DNA of 64,000 nucleotides from NCBI RefSeq assembly GCF_040654195.1, contig NZ_JBFAHM010000009.1, forward strand, positions 248,001 to 312,000. Reading direction: 5' to 3'. Position numbers and translations under genes: made by a program. Below the pieces are notes generated by a model. That model saw nothing but the letters and a program-made list of their open reading frames with translations, made no database searches and was not told the origin of the DNA. Positions 10,000-17,329 of this stretch are shown piece by piece; within the stretch, counting starts at the first letter, position 1; every line of letters begins with the position of its first letter. This DNA comes from Hamadaea sp013361475. GTDB lineage: Bacteria; Actinomycetota; Actinomycetes; Mycobacteriales; Micromonosporaceae.

Positions 10000-10976
10000 T
10001 GCGGGAGGGTACCGGGCTGGCTACTGGTTCCGCTCGCCTGAAGGTCTGCCAAGGCCGCCTCGCGGTCGGCGAGGATGGCCGAGTAGCGGGCGGGAAGCTT
10101 TTCGGCGAGTTGTCGTGTCAGCTCGACGGACTCGGTGACCACGAGGAGGGCGTCGGCCGGCCGGTCGAGCGCCGCCAGAACCTGAGCCTGAATGTAGAGC
10201 GCCTCGGCCAACGTCGGGCTCTCCGGCTTCCGCGCCCCGGCCACAGCGGCCTCGATGTAGGGCAGCGCGGCCACCGGGTTCCCGGTCGCGACGGCGATCT
10301 CGGCCAAAAGCGCGCGAGCGAGGATCACCGAGTCGTCGGCGTCGTTCTCTGCAGACGTGCGAGCCAGCCGCAGGCACTGCTGGACATCCTGCGCTGCCAC
10401 CTCGTACTGACCCAGCTTGAACAGGTTGTTCGCCCGGACCAGCACGAATTCCTGGTAGATCTGGATCACGATGCGCCGGTCGCCGTTTCGGACACGCCGC
10501 CGGAGGCCTTCGTCCGCGAGCTTGACCGCCTCCGCATGATCTCCGGCGAGGTCGGCGATCCAGGCAAGTGAGTGGGTCGCGAGAACGTAGCAGGCCTCGA
10601 GGTATCCGGCGTCACGTTCCTTGGTCGCGCGGAGGGCCTCGCGAGCTGGAAGCAAGTAGGTGACCGCTTCCTCGTCTCTCCCGACATGGTGCAACGCCGC
10701 TCCGAGCAGTGCTTCGGCGCAGGCGAGGGCATTGCGGTGCCGGGGCCGGACGGCGGCGAGCCGGACTTTCTCGTACGCCCGCCGGGCGAGGTCAAGAAAT
10801 CGGTCCGGATCGCTATCATTCCAGGCTCGAAAGGCTCCCGCGAATTCGGGCACGTGGCCAAGAAGGCGGACGGTGGGCGTACGCCGCCAGAGACGCTGCG
10901 CGACGATGCGGATCGCCGTCGCGAGCAGGACCGACACGACGGTGAGCACGATCAGCGCGACAAGATCCTCATCCAC
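9996..10976 (-). CDS. Membrane-anchored TPR-repeat protein (first paralogue)
   Basis: 326 aa from GTG 10976, chosen because it begins VDEDLVALIVLTVVSVLLA, a clean single membrane anchor; the longer upstream frame is low-complexity Arg/Pro. A TPR array follows, with NALACAEALLGAALHHVGR and ESVELTRQLAEKLPARY matching the next gene. An element GGTACC with surrounding GC-rich bases lies just upstream of both this start and that of the paralogue, a relic of duplication. It is the first gene of the operon; the promoter must lie between 10977 and 11040. Confidence 0.77.
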   Translation of the reverse strand: MDEDLVALIVLTVVSVLLATAIRIVAQRLWRRTPTVRLLGHVPEFAGAFRAWNDSDPDRFLDLARRAYEKVRLAAVRPRHRNALACAEALLGAALHHVGRDEEAVTYLLPAREALRATKERDAGYLEACYVLATHSLAWIADLAGDHAEAVKLADEGLRRRVRNGDRRIVIQIYQEFVLVRANNLFKLGQYEVAAQDVQQCLRLARTSAENDADDSVILARALLAEIAVATGNPVAALPYIEAAVAGARKPESPTLAEALYIQAQVLAALDRPADALLVVTESVELTRQLAEKLPARYSAILADREAALADLQASGTSSQPGTLPQ

Positions 10977-11040
10977 CGCGGCAGGGTACCGGGCGGGCTG
11001 CCGCGCCGCAGCCCGCCCGGACCTCCCATTCCCCCGGGGA

Positions 11041-13674
11041 CTAGGGGATCGGCACGACCGCCGTCGGCACGTTGTATCCGCGGAGTCGCAGGTAGGGCGC
11101 TTGCCCGCCGAGGTCGGCCGTGGCGTACGCCGCCGTGATGGTGGTGGTTTCACCGGGCCAGAGCGAGACGTAGTTCTCGGTGTAGGTGACCGGCAGGACC
11201 TCGGTTCCGCCGTTGCCCGCTGTGACCTCCGGACGCAGGAAGAACGCGAGGTTCGTCGCGCTGGTGTTGGTCAGTGTGATGGTGACGGTCTCCTGCCCGC
11301 CGGCGACCGACCGGGAGACGGCGGTCGTGACGGAGGGGTTGGCCGGCAGGCTGCTCAGGCCGGTCAGGTTGGCGAAGGTCTTGGTCGTCGTCGAGTACCA
11401 GTTGCTCTTGTTCCCCAGCGCGTCCGGGGTGGTCGAGTACCAGTAGAGGTTGTTGCTGACCACGGCGCCGGTGCTGTCTTTGAGTTGCAGGCGCAGGAAG
11501 TAGGTCGGGCTCAACCCGTTCGGGGTGGGCACCGTCAAGGCCTGCGTCGAGGCGTTGGCCGCGGCGGTGATCGGCGCGGTCGTGGTCGACACCGTCGCCA
11601 GATTCGGGATGGTGTGCAGGGTCGCCGTCGCGGTCAGCCCGGGGCGGGCGGTCAGCGTCGAGTTGACCACGAAGACCTTCTTCGTGGCGTAGTCGTACGC
11701 GATGTGCACCGGCTCGTCGGCCTTCTTCGCGCCGAAGAAGCCGCCGCCGGGTTTGAAGTAGTAGTCGTAGAGGTTCCAGTGCACCGACGGCCAGGCGCTG
11801 TTGAGCATCCAGAAGATGGTGCCGAAGGATTGGCTGTACTCGTGGGAGTTCCAGGCCTCGAAGAAGCTGCGCGTGTTCTCGTAGTTCATCAGCTCGGCCT
11901 TGAGCGCGTAGTCGGCCGCGCTCGTGGCGGTGCCATACCGGCGGTTGAGGCCGTTGGTGTAGAGGCTGATGTTGTCGAACACGCTGCCCGGCTTGCCCGC
12001 GTGATAGTTCCAGGTGGTCCCGATCGGCCACAGCTCACCGGCCGGGATGAACTTCTGCAGGCTCTCCAGCGGCGGCGGCGCCTCGGTGCCCTCCTCACCG
12101 GTGGTCCCGAAGGCGCTGCCGTTCTTGGTCGTGTCCCACCAGAGCACCGGCGGCGCCCACTTGTAGGGGCCGTCCATCTTCATGCCCGCGTTCGAGTTCG
12201 ACCAGGTCGCGACGTTGTCCAGGGTCGGGTTCTGCCAGTGCAGGCGGGTGGCGATCGACTTGTACGCCGTCAGATGCGCCGCGGTCGGCGGCTGGTCGCT
12301 CCCGTACGCCCAGACGAAGACGCTCGGGTGCCCGCGAAGCGACCGGAGCTGGGTCTCCAGCGAGGCCTGGGCGACCTGGGTCTGCTCGGCGGTCCAGCCG
12401 GAGTCGTTCTCCCAGGCGCTGCAGCAGGTGAAGCCCGGCATGATCAGGACGCCGGCCGCGTCGGCGAGGTCGTACAGCTCCTCGTTGCCGAGGGTGCCTT
12501 CGAGCCGGATCGTGTTGAGCCCCATCTCCTTGACGTAGCGGACGTGGGCCGCGTTCGTCTTGGTGTCCCAGCGCTGGAGCATGTCCCACATGTAGCCGCC
12601 GCCCCGGAACAGGATGTTCTGCCCGTTGATCCGGTAGCCGACGAAGGAGGTGCCGTTGACCGTCGTCCGATAGTCCGTGATCTGGCGTACGCCGAAGGCC
12701 GTGCTCTTGGTGTCGGAGGTGGACCCGCCGACGGCGGCGGTCAGGCTGAGCTGGTACTGCTCGGGGGAGCCGAACTGGTAGGGCCACCACAGCACCGGGT
12801 TGGTCAGGTGCAGTTGCGGGTACGCCACCGGGTCGAAGGCGATCTCTCGGCGCTCCCCCGCCGCCAGGGTCACCGTCTGGCTGACCGTCACGGTCGGCTG
12901 GCCGGGTTTGCTGATCGTCCCGGTGACGGTCGTGGTGACGGGCGCGGCTGTGGCGTTGACGGCGTCGGCGTACACCGTCAGGTCGGCCGCGTTCGTCGCG
13001 GGCAACGGCAGCACGGTTTTGACGTAGGGATCCCGCAGGGCCACCGGGCCGGTGGTCTCCAGCCGTGTCTTGCCCCAGAGCCCGGCGTTCATGTCGGGCA
13101 CCTCGGGATTCCAGTCGACCGTGCAGAACGACAGGTCGCCGCAGCCCGGTTTGGCCGGGGTGACCCGGATGGCCAGCGCGTTGGTCTGACCGGGGCGGAT
13201 CGCCGAGGTCACGTTGTACTCGTGCGCGGCGAGCGAGCCGACCGCGTTCCCGTCGAGCTGGACGCCGTTGAGCCAGATCTGCGCCCGATAGGTGATGCCG
13301 CCGAACCGCAGCCAGTACGCCTGATCGGCGGCGGCCGCGGCGGCGGTGAACTCACCGCGGAACCACCAGTCCTGCCCGGTCAGGTCGGGCACGTTCTTGA
13401 GGTTCTGGCCGAAGTAGATGTTCTGGTAGACGTTGTTCGCCACGAGCCCGGCCAGCACGGTCGAGGGCAGCGTGACCGGGTTCCAGCCCGAGGTCGAGTA
13501 GCCGACCTGGGAAATGGTCCCGCCGGTGTCGGCCAGGCCGGTGGCCGAGCGCAGCGCCCAGCCCGATTTCAGCTCGGTCGAGCCGACCGTCGCTCCGTCG
13601 GCCGCCGTCGGGCCGACCGGAACCAAGGCGATGAGAAACACCGCCACCGCAAACAATCGCAACGCGGGCTTCAC
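11041..13674 (-). CDS. Secreted GH2 exo-beta-D-glucosaminidase-like glycosidase
   Basis: 877 aa, GTG start with GAGGAGG upstream. A signal peptide (residues 1-27) is followed by a GH2 sugar-binding domain (QDWWFRGEF), an immunoglobulin-like domain and a TIM barrel. The barrel resembles CsxA-type exo-beta-D-glucosaminidases: NTIRLEGTLG, a serine-aspartate pair in YGSDQPP near residue 459 (general acid position in CsxA) and an acidic loop TTGEEGTEAP near 523 where the nucleophile is expected. These enzymes release glucosamine from chitosan ends; related GH2 enzymes act on mannosides, so specificity is inferred. It lies 13 bp downstream of the GH20 gene in one operon. No C-terminal carbohydrate-binding module is seen. 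Confidence 0.86.
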   Translation of the reverse strand: MKPALRLFAVAVFLIALVPVGPTAADGATVGSTELKSGWALRSATGLADTGGTISQVGYSTSGWNPVTLPSTVLAGLVANNVYQNIYFGQNLKNVPDLTGQDWWFRGEFTAAAAAADQAYWLRFGGITYRAQIWLNGVQLDGNAVGSLAAHEYNVTSAIRPGQTNALAIRVTPAKPGCGDLSFCTVDWNPEVPDMNAGLWGKTRLETTGPVALRDPYVKTVLPLPATNAADLTVYADAVNATAAPVTTTVTGTISKPGQPTVTVSQTVTLAAGERREIAFDPVAYPQLHLTNPVLWWPYQFGSPEQYQLSLTAAVGGSTSDTKSTAFGVRQITDYRTTVNGTSFVGYRINGQNILFRGGGYMWDMLQRWDTKTNAAHVRYVKEMGLNTIRLEGTLGNEELYDLADAAGVLIMPGFTCCSAWENDSGWTAEQTQVAQASLETQLRSLRGHPSVFVWAYGSDQPPTAAHLTAYKSIATRLHWQNPTLDNVATWSNSNAGMKMDGPYKWAPPVLWWDTTKNGSAFGTTGEEGTEAPPPLESLQKFIPAGELWPIGTTWNYHAGKPGSVFDNISLYTNGLNRRYGTATSAADYALKAELMNYENTRSFFEAWNSHEYSQSFGTIFWMLNSAWPSVHWNLYDYYFKPGGGFFGAKKADEPVHIAYDYATKKVFVVNSTLTARPGLTATATLHTIPNLATVSTTTAPITAAANASTQALTVPTPNGLSPTYFLRLQLKDSTGAVVSNNLYWYSTTPDALGNKSNWYSTTTKTFANLTGLSSLPANPSVTTAVSRSVAGGQETVTITLTNTSATNLAFFLRPEVTAGNGGTEVLPVTYTENYVSLWPGETTTITAAYATADLGGQAPYLRLRGYNVPTAVVPIP

Positions 13675-13687
13675 AGGTACCGCCTCC

Positions 13688-15259
13688 TCACGATCCGGTG
13701 GGCCAGGTGATCTTCGGCGAGTGGTAGTAGTTGACGCCCATGACCTTCCAGCGTGGTCCCTGCGCGCCGAGGCGGGTGGCGAACGCCGTCCAGTTGTGCG
13801 TACTCCAGGGCGACCAGCCCAGCTCCGCCAGCGCGGGCAGCCGGGGGAAGACCATGTAGTCGATGTCGGCGGCGGTGCGGATCGTCTCGGTCCACAGCGG
13901 ACCTTCGACGCCGAGCACCGACGCCTCGCCGACCCCGGTCAGGTATGCCCCGGGATTCCAGCTGTACGCCTTGTCGACCTCGATCAGCCCGGCCCAGGTC
14001 TGGCCGAGCTTGGTCTTGCGGACATACTTCATGTCCAGGTACGCGAGGTTCGCCGGGGACATCAGCACCTTGGTGCCGTTGGCGGCGGCTGCCGCGACGT
14101 TGCTGTCGGAGCTGGTCGTGCCCCAGAACTGGGCGACGGTCGACGGCAGCTCGTCGGACTTCACGATGTCGTGCCAGCCGATCGCCGTCTTGCCGTGCGC
14201 GGCGACGATGTTCTGCGCCCGGTTCATGAAGTAGGTGTAGTCGGCGGCCGTCGTGGACGACGCCTCGTCCCCGCCGATGTGGGCGTACGGCCCGGGGGTG
14301 ATCGCCGAGAGTTCCCGGATCACGTCGTCGACGAAGGTGTAGGTCAGCTCCAGCGGTACGCACAACGAGCTGAACCCGACGTTGGTGCCCGTGTAGAGGT
14401 TCGGAGCGACACCGTTGCAGTTGAGCTGGGCGTACGAGGCGAGGGCGGCGTTGGTGTGGCCGGGCATGTCGATCTCGGGCACCACGGTGATGTACCGGGA
14501 CGCCGCGTACGCGACGATCGCCTGGTAGTCGGCCTTGGTGTAATAGCCGCCGGGGTCGCCGCCGACCGATGTGCTGCCCCCGTACGCCGCCAGGTTCGGC
14601 CACGAGTCGATGACGATCCGCCAGCCTTGGTCGTCGGACAGGTGCAGATGCAGCGTATTGATCTTGTAGAGCGCGATCTCGTCGATGAGCCGCTCGACCG
14701 TGGCCACCGGGAAGAAGTGCCGCGCGACGTCCAGCATCATCCCTCGGTACGCGAACCGCGGATAGTCGACGATGGTGCCGCCCGGCACGGGCCAGGGTCC
14801 CGCCTGGACGGTCGCCGCGTCGGCCTCCGGCGGCAGCAGTTGCCGCAGCGTCTGCAGGCCGCGGAAGAGCCCGGCCGGTTGCAGGGCGCGGATCGCGACG
14901 GCGTTGGCCGCGACGGTGAGCTGATATCCCTCGGGGCCGACGGTCGCGGGCGCGCCGGAGAGCAGCAGCGAGATGCCGTCGCCGGGACTGGAACCGGGCG
15001 CGTCGGCCACCGGGAGGGCGTACCCGGTCGAGCGCCGCAACTGGGTCGCCAGGAGGGTCGCCACCGCCTGGGCGGCGGCCGAGCCCGGTTCGGCGTACAC
15101 AGTGGTCGCCGAGGTGAGCTGGTAGGTGACGCCGGCCGCGGGAACCGAGCTCACCGGAGCCGGCACCACAGCGGCGAAGGTGACGACGGTGGCCGCCGGG
15201 GTCACCGGCGACAGGGGGACAGCCAGCAGGATCGCGAGTACTGCGCCAAACCTGGTCAT
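13688..15259 (-). CDS. Secreted GH20 beta-N-acetylhexosaminidase
   Basis: 523 aa. A signal peptide (about residues 1-25) leads into an N-terminal GH20b domain and the GH20 barrel with HLSDDQGWRI and the catalytic Asp-Glu pair in HIGGDEASST near residue 330, plus a substrate-binding tryptophan-rich end (SWNPGAYL, ELGWSPW). It removes terminal GlcNAc from chitin oligosaccharides or glycans through substrate-assisted catalysis. With the exo-glucosaminidase-like gene it would complete extracellular breakdown of partly deacetylated chitin. An inverted repeat abuts its start codon (see 15260-15289). Confidence 0.93.
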   Translation of the reverse strand: MTRFGAVLAILLAVPLSPVTPAATVVTFAAVVPAPVSSVPAAGVTYQLTSATTVYAEPGSAAAQAVATLLATQLRRSTGYALPVADAPGSSPGDGISLLLSGAPATVGPEGYQLTVAANAVAIRALQPAGLFRGLQTLRQLLPPEADAATVQAGPWPVPGGTIVDYPRFAYRGMMLDVARHFFPVATVERLIDEIALYKINTLHLHLSDDQGWRIVIDSWPNLAAYGGSTSVGGDPGGYYTKADYQAIVAYAASRYITVVPEIDMPGHTNAALASYAQLNCNGVAPNLYTGTNVGFSSLCVPLELTYTFVDDVIRELSAITPGPYAHIGGDEASSTTAADYTYFMNRAQNIVAAHGKTAIGWHDIVKSDELPSTVAQFWGTTSSDSNVAAAAANGTKVLMSPANLAYLDMKYVRKTKLGQTWAGLIEVDKAYSWNPGAYLTGVGEASVLGVEGPLWTETIRTAADIDYMVFPRLPALAELGWSPWSTHNWTAFATRLGAQGPRWKVMGVNYYHSPKITWPTGS

Positions 15260-15289
15260 AGATAGGTAACCTATCTAACAGATAGATCC
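15260..15289 (-). promoter_or_regulatory. Operator-like palindrome touching the GH20 start codon
   Basis: AGATAGGT-A-ACCTATCT (15260-15276) is an 8-bp perfect inverted repeat with one central base, directly next to the ATG. A further half-site-like AGATAGAT lies at 15280-15287. It occupies the place where a ribosome-binding site would be. A bound repressor could block initiation; the regulator is not in this window. It does not resemble the DasR consensus. Confidence 0.6.
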
Positions 15290-15320
15290 AACGCAAGACG
15301 TCGATGCCTCGACATCGAGG

Positions 15321-16073
15321 TCACGACCCGAGGACATCCTTCGACGCCCGGCCCATGATCGAGATCGCCGTACGCCGAGGCAGCCGGTTCAGCACGGCGG
15401 ACGACACCTTCATCAGCGCGCCCGGGACGACCCGCGGTCGCCTGCCCAACGCGCCCAGCGCCGCCGCCACCACCTGTTCCGGCGTGACCGTCCCGGGGGC
15501 GGGCTTGGCCGTCGAGGCCGCCAGCCCCGGAGTGCTGACCGCCCCGGCCACACACGCGACGGCGTCCACACCCGACGTACGCAACTCGGCCCACAGACCC
15601 TCGGCGAACACCGCGCCGAACGCCTTCGTTCCGGCGTACAAGCTGAGATTGGGCGAACCCTGCGCCCCCGCGAGCGAGGACATGACGACGAACCCGCCCC
15701 GCCCGCGCTCCTGCATCGCGGGCAGGAAGTGGCGCGCGAGCAGCATGGGCGCGCGGACGTTGAGGTCGATCGCGCGGCTGAGTTCAGCGGGGTCACTCGT
15801 GGCGAACGGGCCGATCGGCGAGAGCGCCGCGTTCGCGACGAGCAGGCCGATCTCCAGCCCGGAGACGGTCGCCACGACGGCCTCGATCCCCTCCGGCGTG
15901 GCCAGGTCGGCGGCCACCTCGATCTTGGGACCGGGCAGGTCGAGGGCGGGACGGCGGGCGACGAGCACGACGCCGAGCCCGCGCGCCGACAACTCCCGGG
16001 CGAACGCCGCCCCGATCCCCTGTGACGCGCCCGCCACCAGCGCCCACGGCCCATATCGTTCGGCGAACGTCAC
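15321..16073 (-). CDS. SDR family NAD(P)-dependent oxidoreductase
   Basis: 250 aa from GTG 16073, which overlaps the stop of the upstream EXPERA gene (GTGA). Short-chain dehydrogenase motifs: VAGASQGIG near residues 14-22, ANAAL in place of the usual NNAG, and the catalytic Y-x3-K in LYAGTKAFG. The C-terminal part (RRPRVVPGALMKV...RLPRR) resembles actinobacterial DltE/YohF-like SDRs. The substrate is unknown. Translational coupling with the EXPERA gene suggests a linked task, perhaps on a sterol- or lipid-like substrate. Confidence 0.86.
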   Translation of the reverse strand: MTFAERYGPWALVAGASQGIGAAFARELSARGLGVVLVARRPALDLPGPKIEVAADLATPEGIEAVVATVSGLEIGLLVANAALSPIGPFATSDPAELSRAIDLNVRAPMLLARHFLPAMQERGRGGFVVMSSLAGAQGSPNLSLYAGTKAFGAVFAEGLWAELRTSGVDAVACVAGAVSTPGLAASTAKPAPGTVTPEQVVAAALGALGRRPRVVPGALMKVSSAVLNRLPRRTAISIMGRASKDVLGS

Positions 16074-16549
16074 CAGGGTTCCTTCCGCATCCGGGCCATC
16101 ATCGCGAACGGCATGAGCAGCCACGGCAGGTTGACCGCGAGCACGAAGCCGAAGTCGGGCGTCGCGTGCGGGCCGTAGCGCTCCTCCATCAAGATGATGA
16201 GCACGTTGGAGAGCATCATTCCGGACCAGACCAACGCGGGAACGCGGATCCAGTTCCGGCGGCGGACGAAAGCGTAGACGGCCGCGAGGTAGAACGGCCC
16301 GAACAGCAGCACGTCGATCCAGATGGTCGCCTTCCACCAGGGCGGACGGGCCATCAGCAGAGGGTCGTAGGTGTCGCCGTACCAGTGGATCAGGTCGAGC
16401 AGCGGACCCGGCGGCCACAACGGCGCGGCGAAGTGGGCGGGGTCGGCGATGATGAGCTGCTCGATGTCCACGATGTAGGTCACGAAGCCCAGGTTGATCA
16501 GAAAGAAGACCACGAACAGCAGGTCCACGGGTCGCCGTCGGAGGGGCAT
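16070..16549 (-). CDS. EXPERA-domain (emopamil-binding-protein-like) membrane protein
   Basis: 159 aa with four hydrophobic segments. The sequence pattern (first helix LLFVVFFLINLGFVTYIVD, then HWYGDTYDPLLMARPPWWKA, IDVLLFGPFYLAAVYAF and a final PDFGFVLAVNLPW helix) matches the EXPERA fold of EBP/TMEM97 proteins; the family contains sterol isomerases and lipid-binding proteins. Bacterial members have no established role. It is the first gene of a two-gene operon with the SDR. Confidence 0.8.
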   Translation of the reverse strand: MPLRRRPVDLLFVVFFLINLGFVTYIVDIEQLIIADPAHFAAPLWPPGPLLDLIHWYGDTYDPLLMARPPWWKATIWIDVLLFGPFYLAAVYAFVRRRNWIRVPALVWSGMMLSNVLIILMEERYGPHATPDFGFVLAVNLPWLLMPFAMMARMRKEPW

Positions 16550-16588
16550 GCCGACACTCTAGGCCTCCCGGCGGTTACGCTCAGCCCT

Positions 16589-17209
16589 GTGAGCTGGCTC
16601 GACGCCGTCGGCTGGATCGGTTCGGCGTTGCTGGTCTGGTCCCTGCTGCAAACCCGCATCCTGCGCCTGCGCGCCATCAACCTGGTGGGCTGCTTCGTCC
16701 TGATCGGGTTCAACTGGGCACTCGGCGTCTGGCCGATGGTCGGCCTCAACACCGCACTCGCGGTGATCAACATCTACTTCCTGGTCAAGCTCCTGCGGAC
16801 CCGCCATTCCGACGAGGTCTACTCGGTGGTCCAGGTCGCGAACGACGACGTCTACCTCGCGCACGTGCTGACCGTGCACGGCGCGGACATCGCGCGCTTC
16901 AACCCCGGGTTCCGGCTCCGTGGCACCGGTGCGGCCTTCCTGGTGGTACGCGGAGACGAGACCGTCGGCGTGGTGATCCTCCACGACGGCGGCAACGGAG
17001 TCGCCGTAGTCGACCTCGACTACGTCACGCCCAAGTACCGCGACTTCACCCCGGGCGAATTCGTCTACCGGCAGAGCCACATGTTCACCGATCGGGGCTT
17101 CCACACCGTGGTCGTCCCGGCTCGGCCCGCTCTCTCGGCGTACTTCACCCGGTTGGGGTTCACCCGGGTCGGCGACACCTTCTCGATGACGCTCCCTCCA
17201 CCCACCTGA
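16589..17209 (+). CDS. YgjV-like membrane segment fused to a GNAT-like domain
   Basis: 206 aa from GTG 16589. The first 75 residues form two or three membrane helices with the YgjV-type pattern (DAVGWIGSALLVWSLLQ, LRLRAINLVGCFVLIGFNW, GLNTALAVINIYFLVKLL). The rest looks like an acetyltransferase fold: FLVVRGDETVGVVIL, DYVTPKYRDFTPGEFVYR and a C-terminal strand RPALSAYFTRLGFTRVGD, where proteins of this kind carry the GFxRVG end of the GNAT domain. The acetyl-CoA loop (Q/RxxGxG/A) is not obvious, so activity is uncertain. It faces the subtilase gene. Confidence 0.68.
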   Translation: MSWLDAVGWIGSALLVWSLLQTRILRLRAINLVGCFVLIGFNWALGVWPMVGLNTALAVINIYFLVKLLRTRHSDEVYSVVQVANDDVYLAHVLTVHGADIARFNPGFRLRGTGAAFLVVRGDETVGVVILHDGGNGVAVVDLDYVTPKYRDFTPGEFVYRQSHMFTDRGFHTVVVPARPALSAYFTRLGFTRVGDTFSMTLPPPT

Positions 17210-17235
17210 CGATTTCGGCTGCGGCTTCGGCCGAT

Positions 17236-17297
17236 TTCCATGATCATGGTCAATTCCATGTCGCTATGGCAACCCAGAAATGACCCTGATCATGGAA
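17236..17297. repeat. Inverted repeat between convergent genes
   Basis: 17-bp arms TTCCATGATCATGGTCA (17236-17252) and TGACCCTGATCATGGAA (17281-17297), one mismatch, 28-nt loop. It lies between convergent ends at 17209 and 17330. Its GATCATGG core recalls family B, but arm and loop differ. Likely a bidirectional terminator. Confidence 0.8.
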
Positions 17298-17329
17298 TGC
17301 GACGCGGGGCGCTGCTCTCTGCGTACCCC

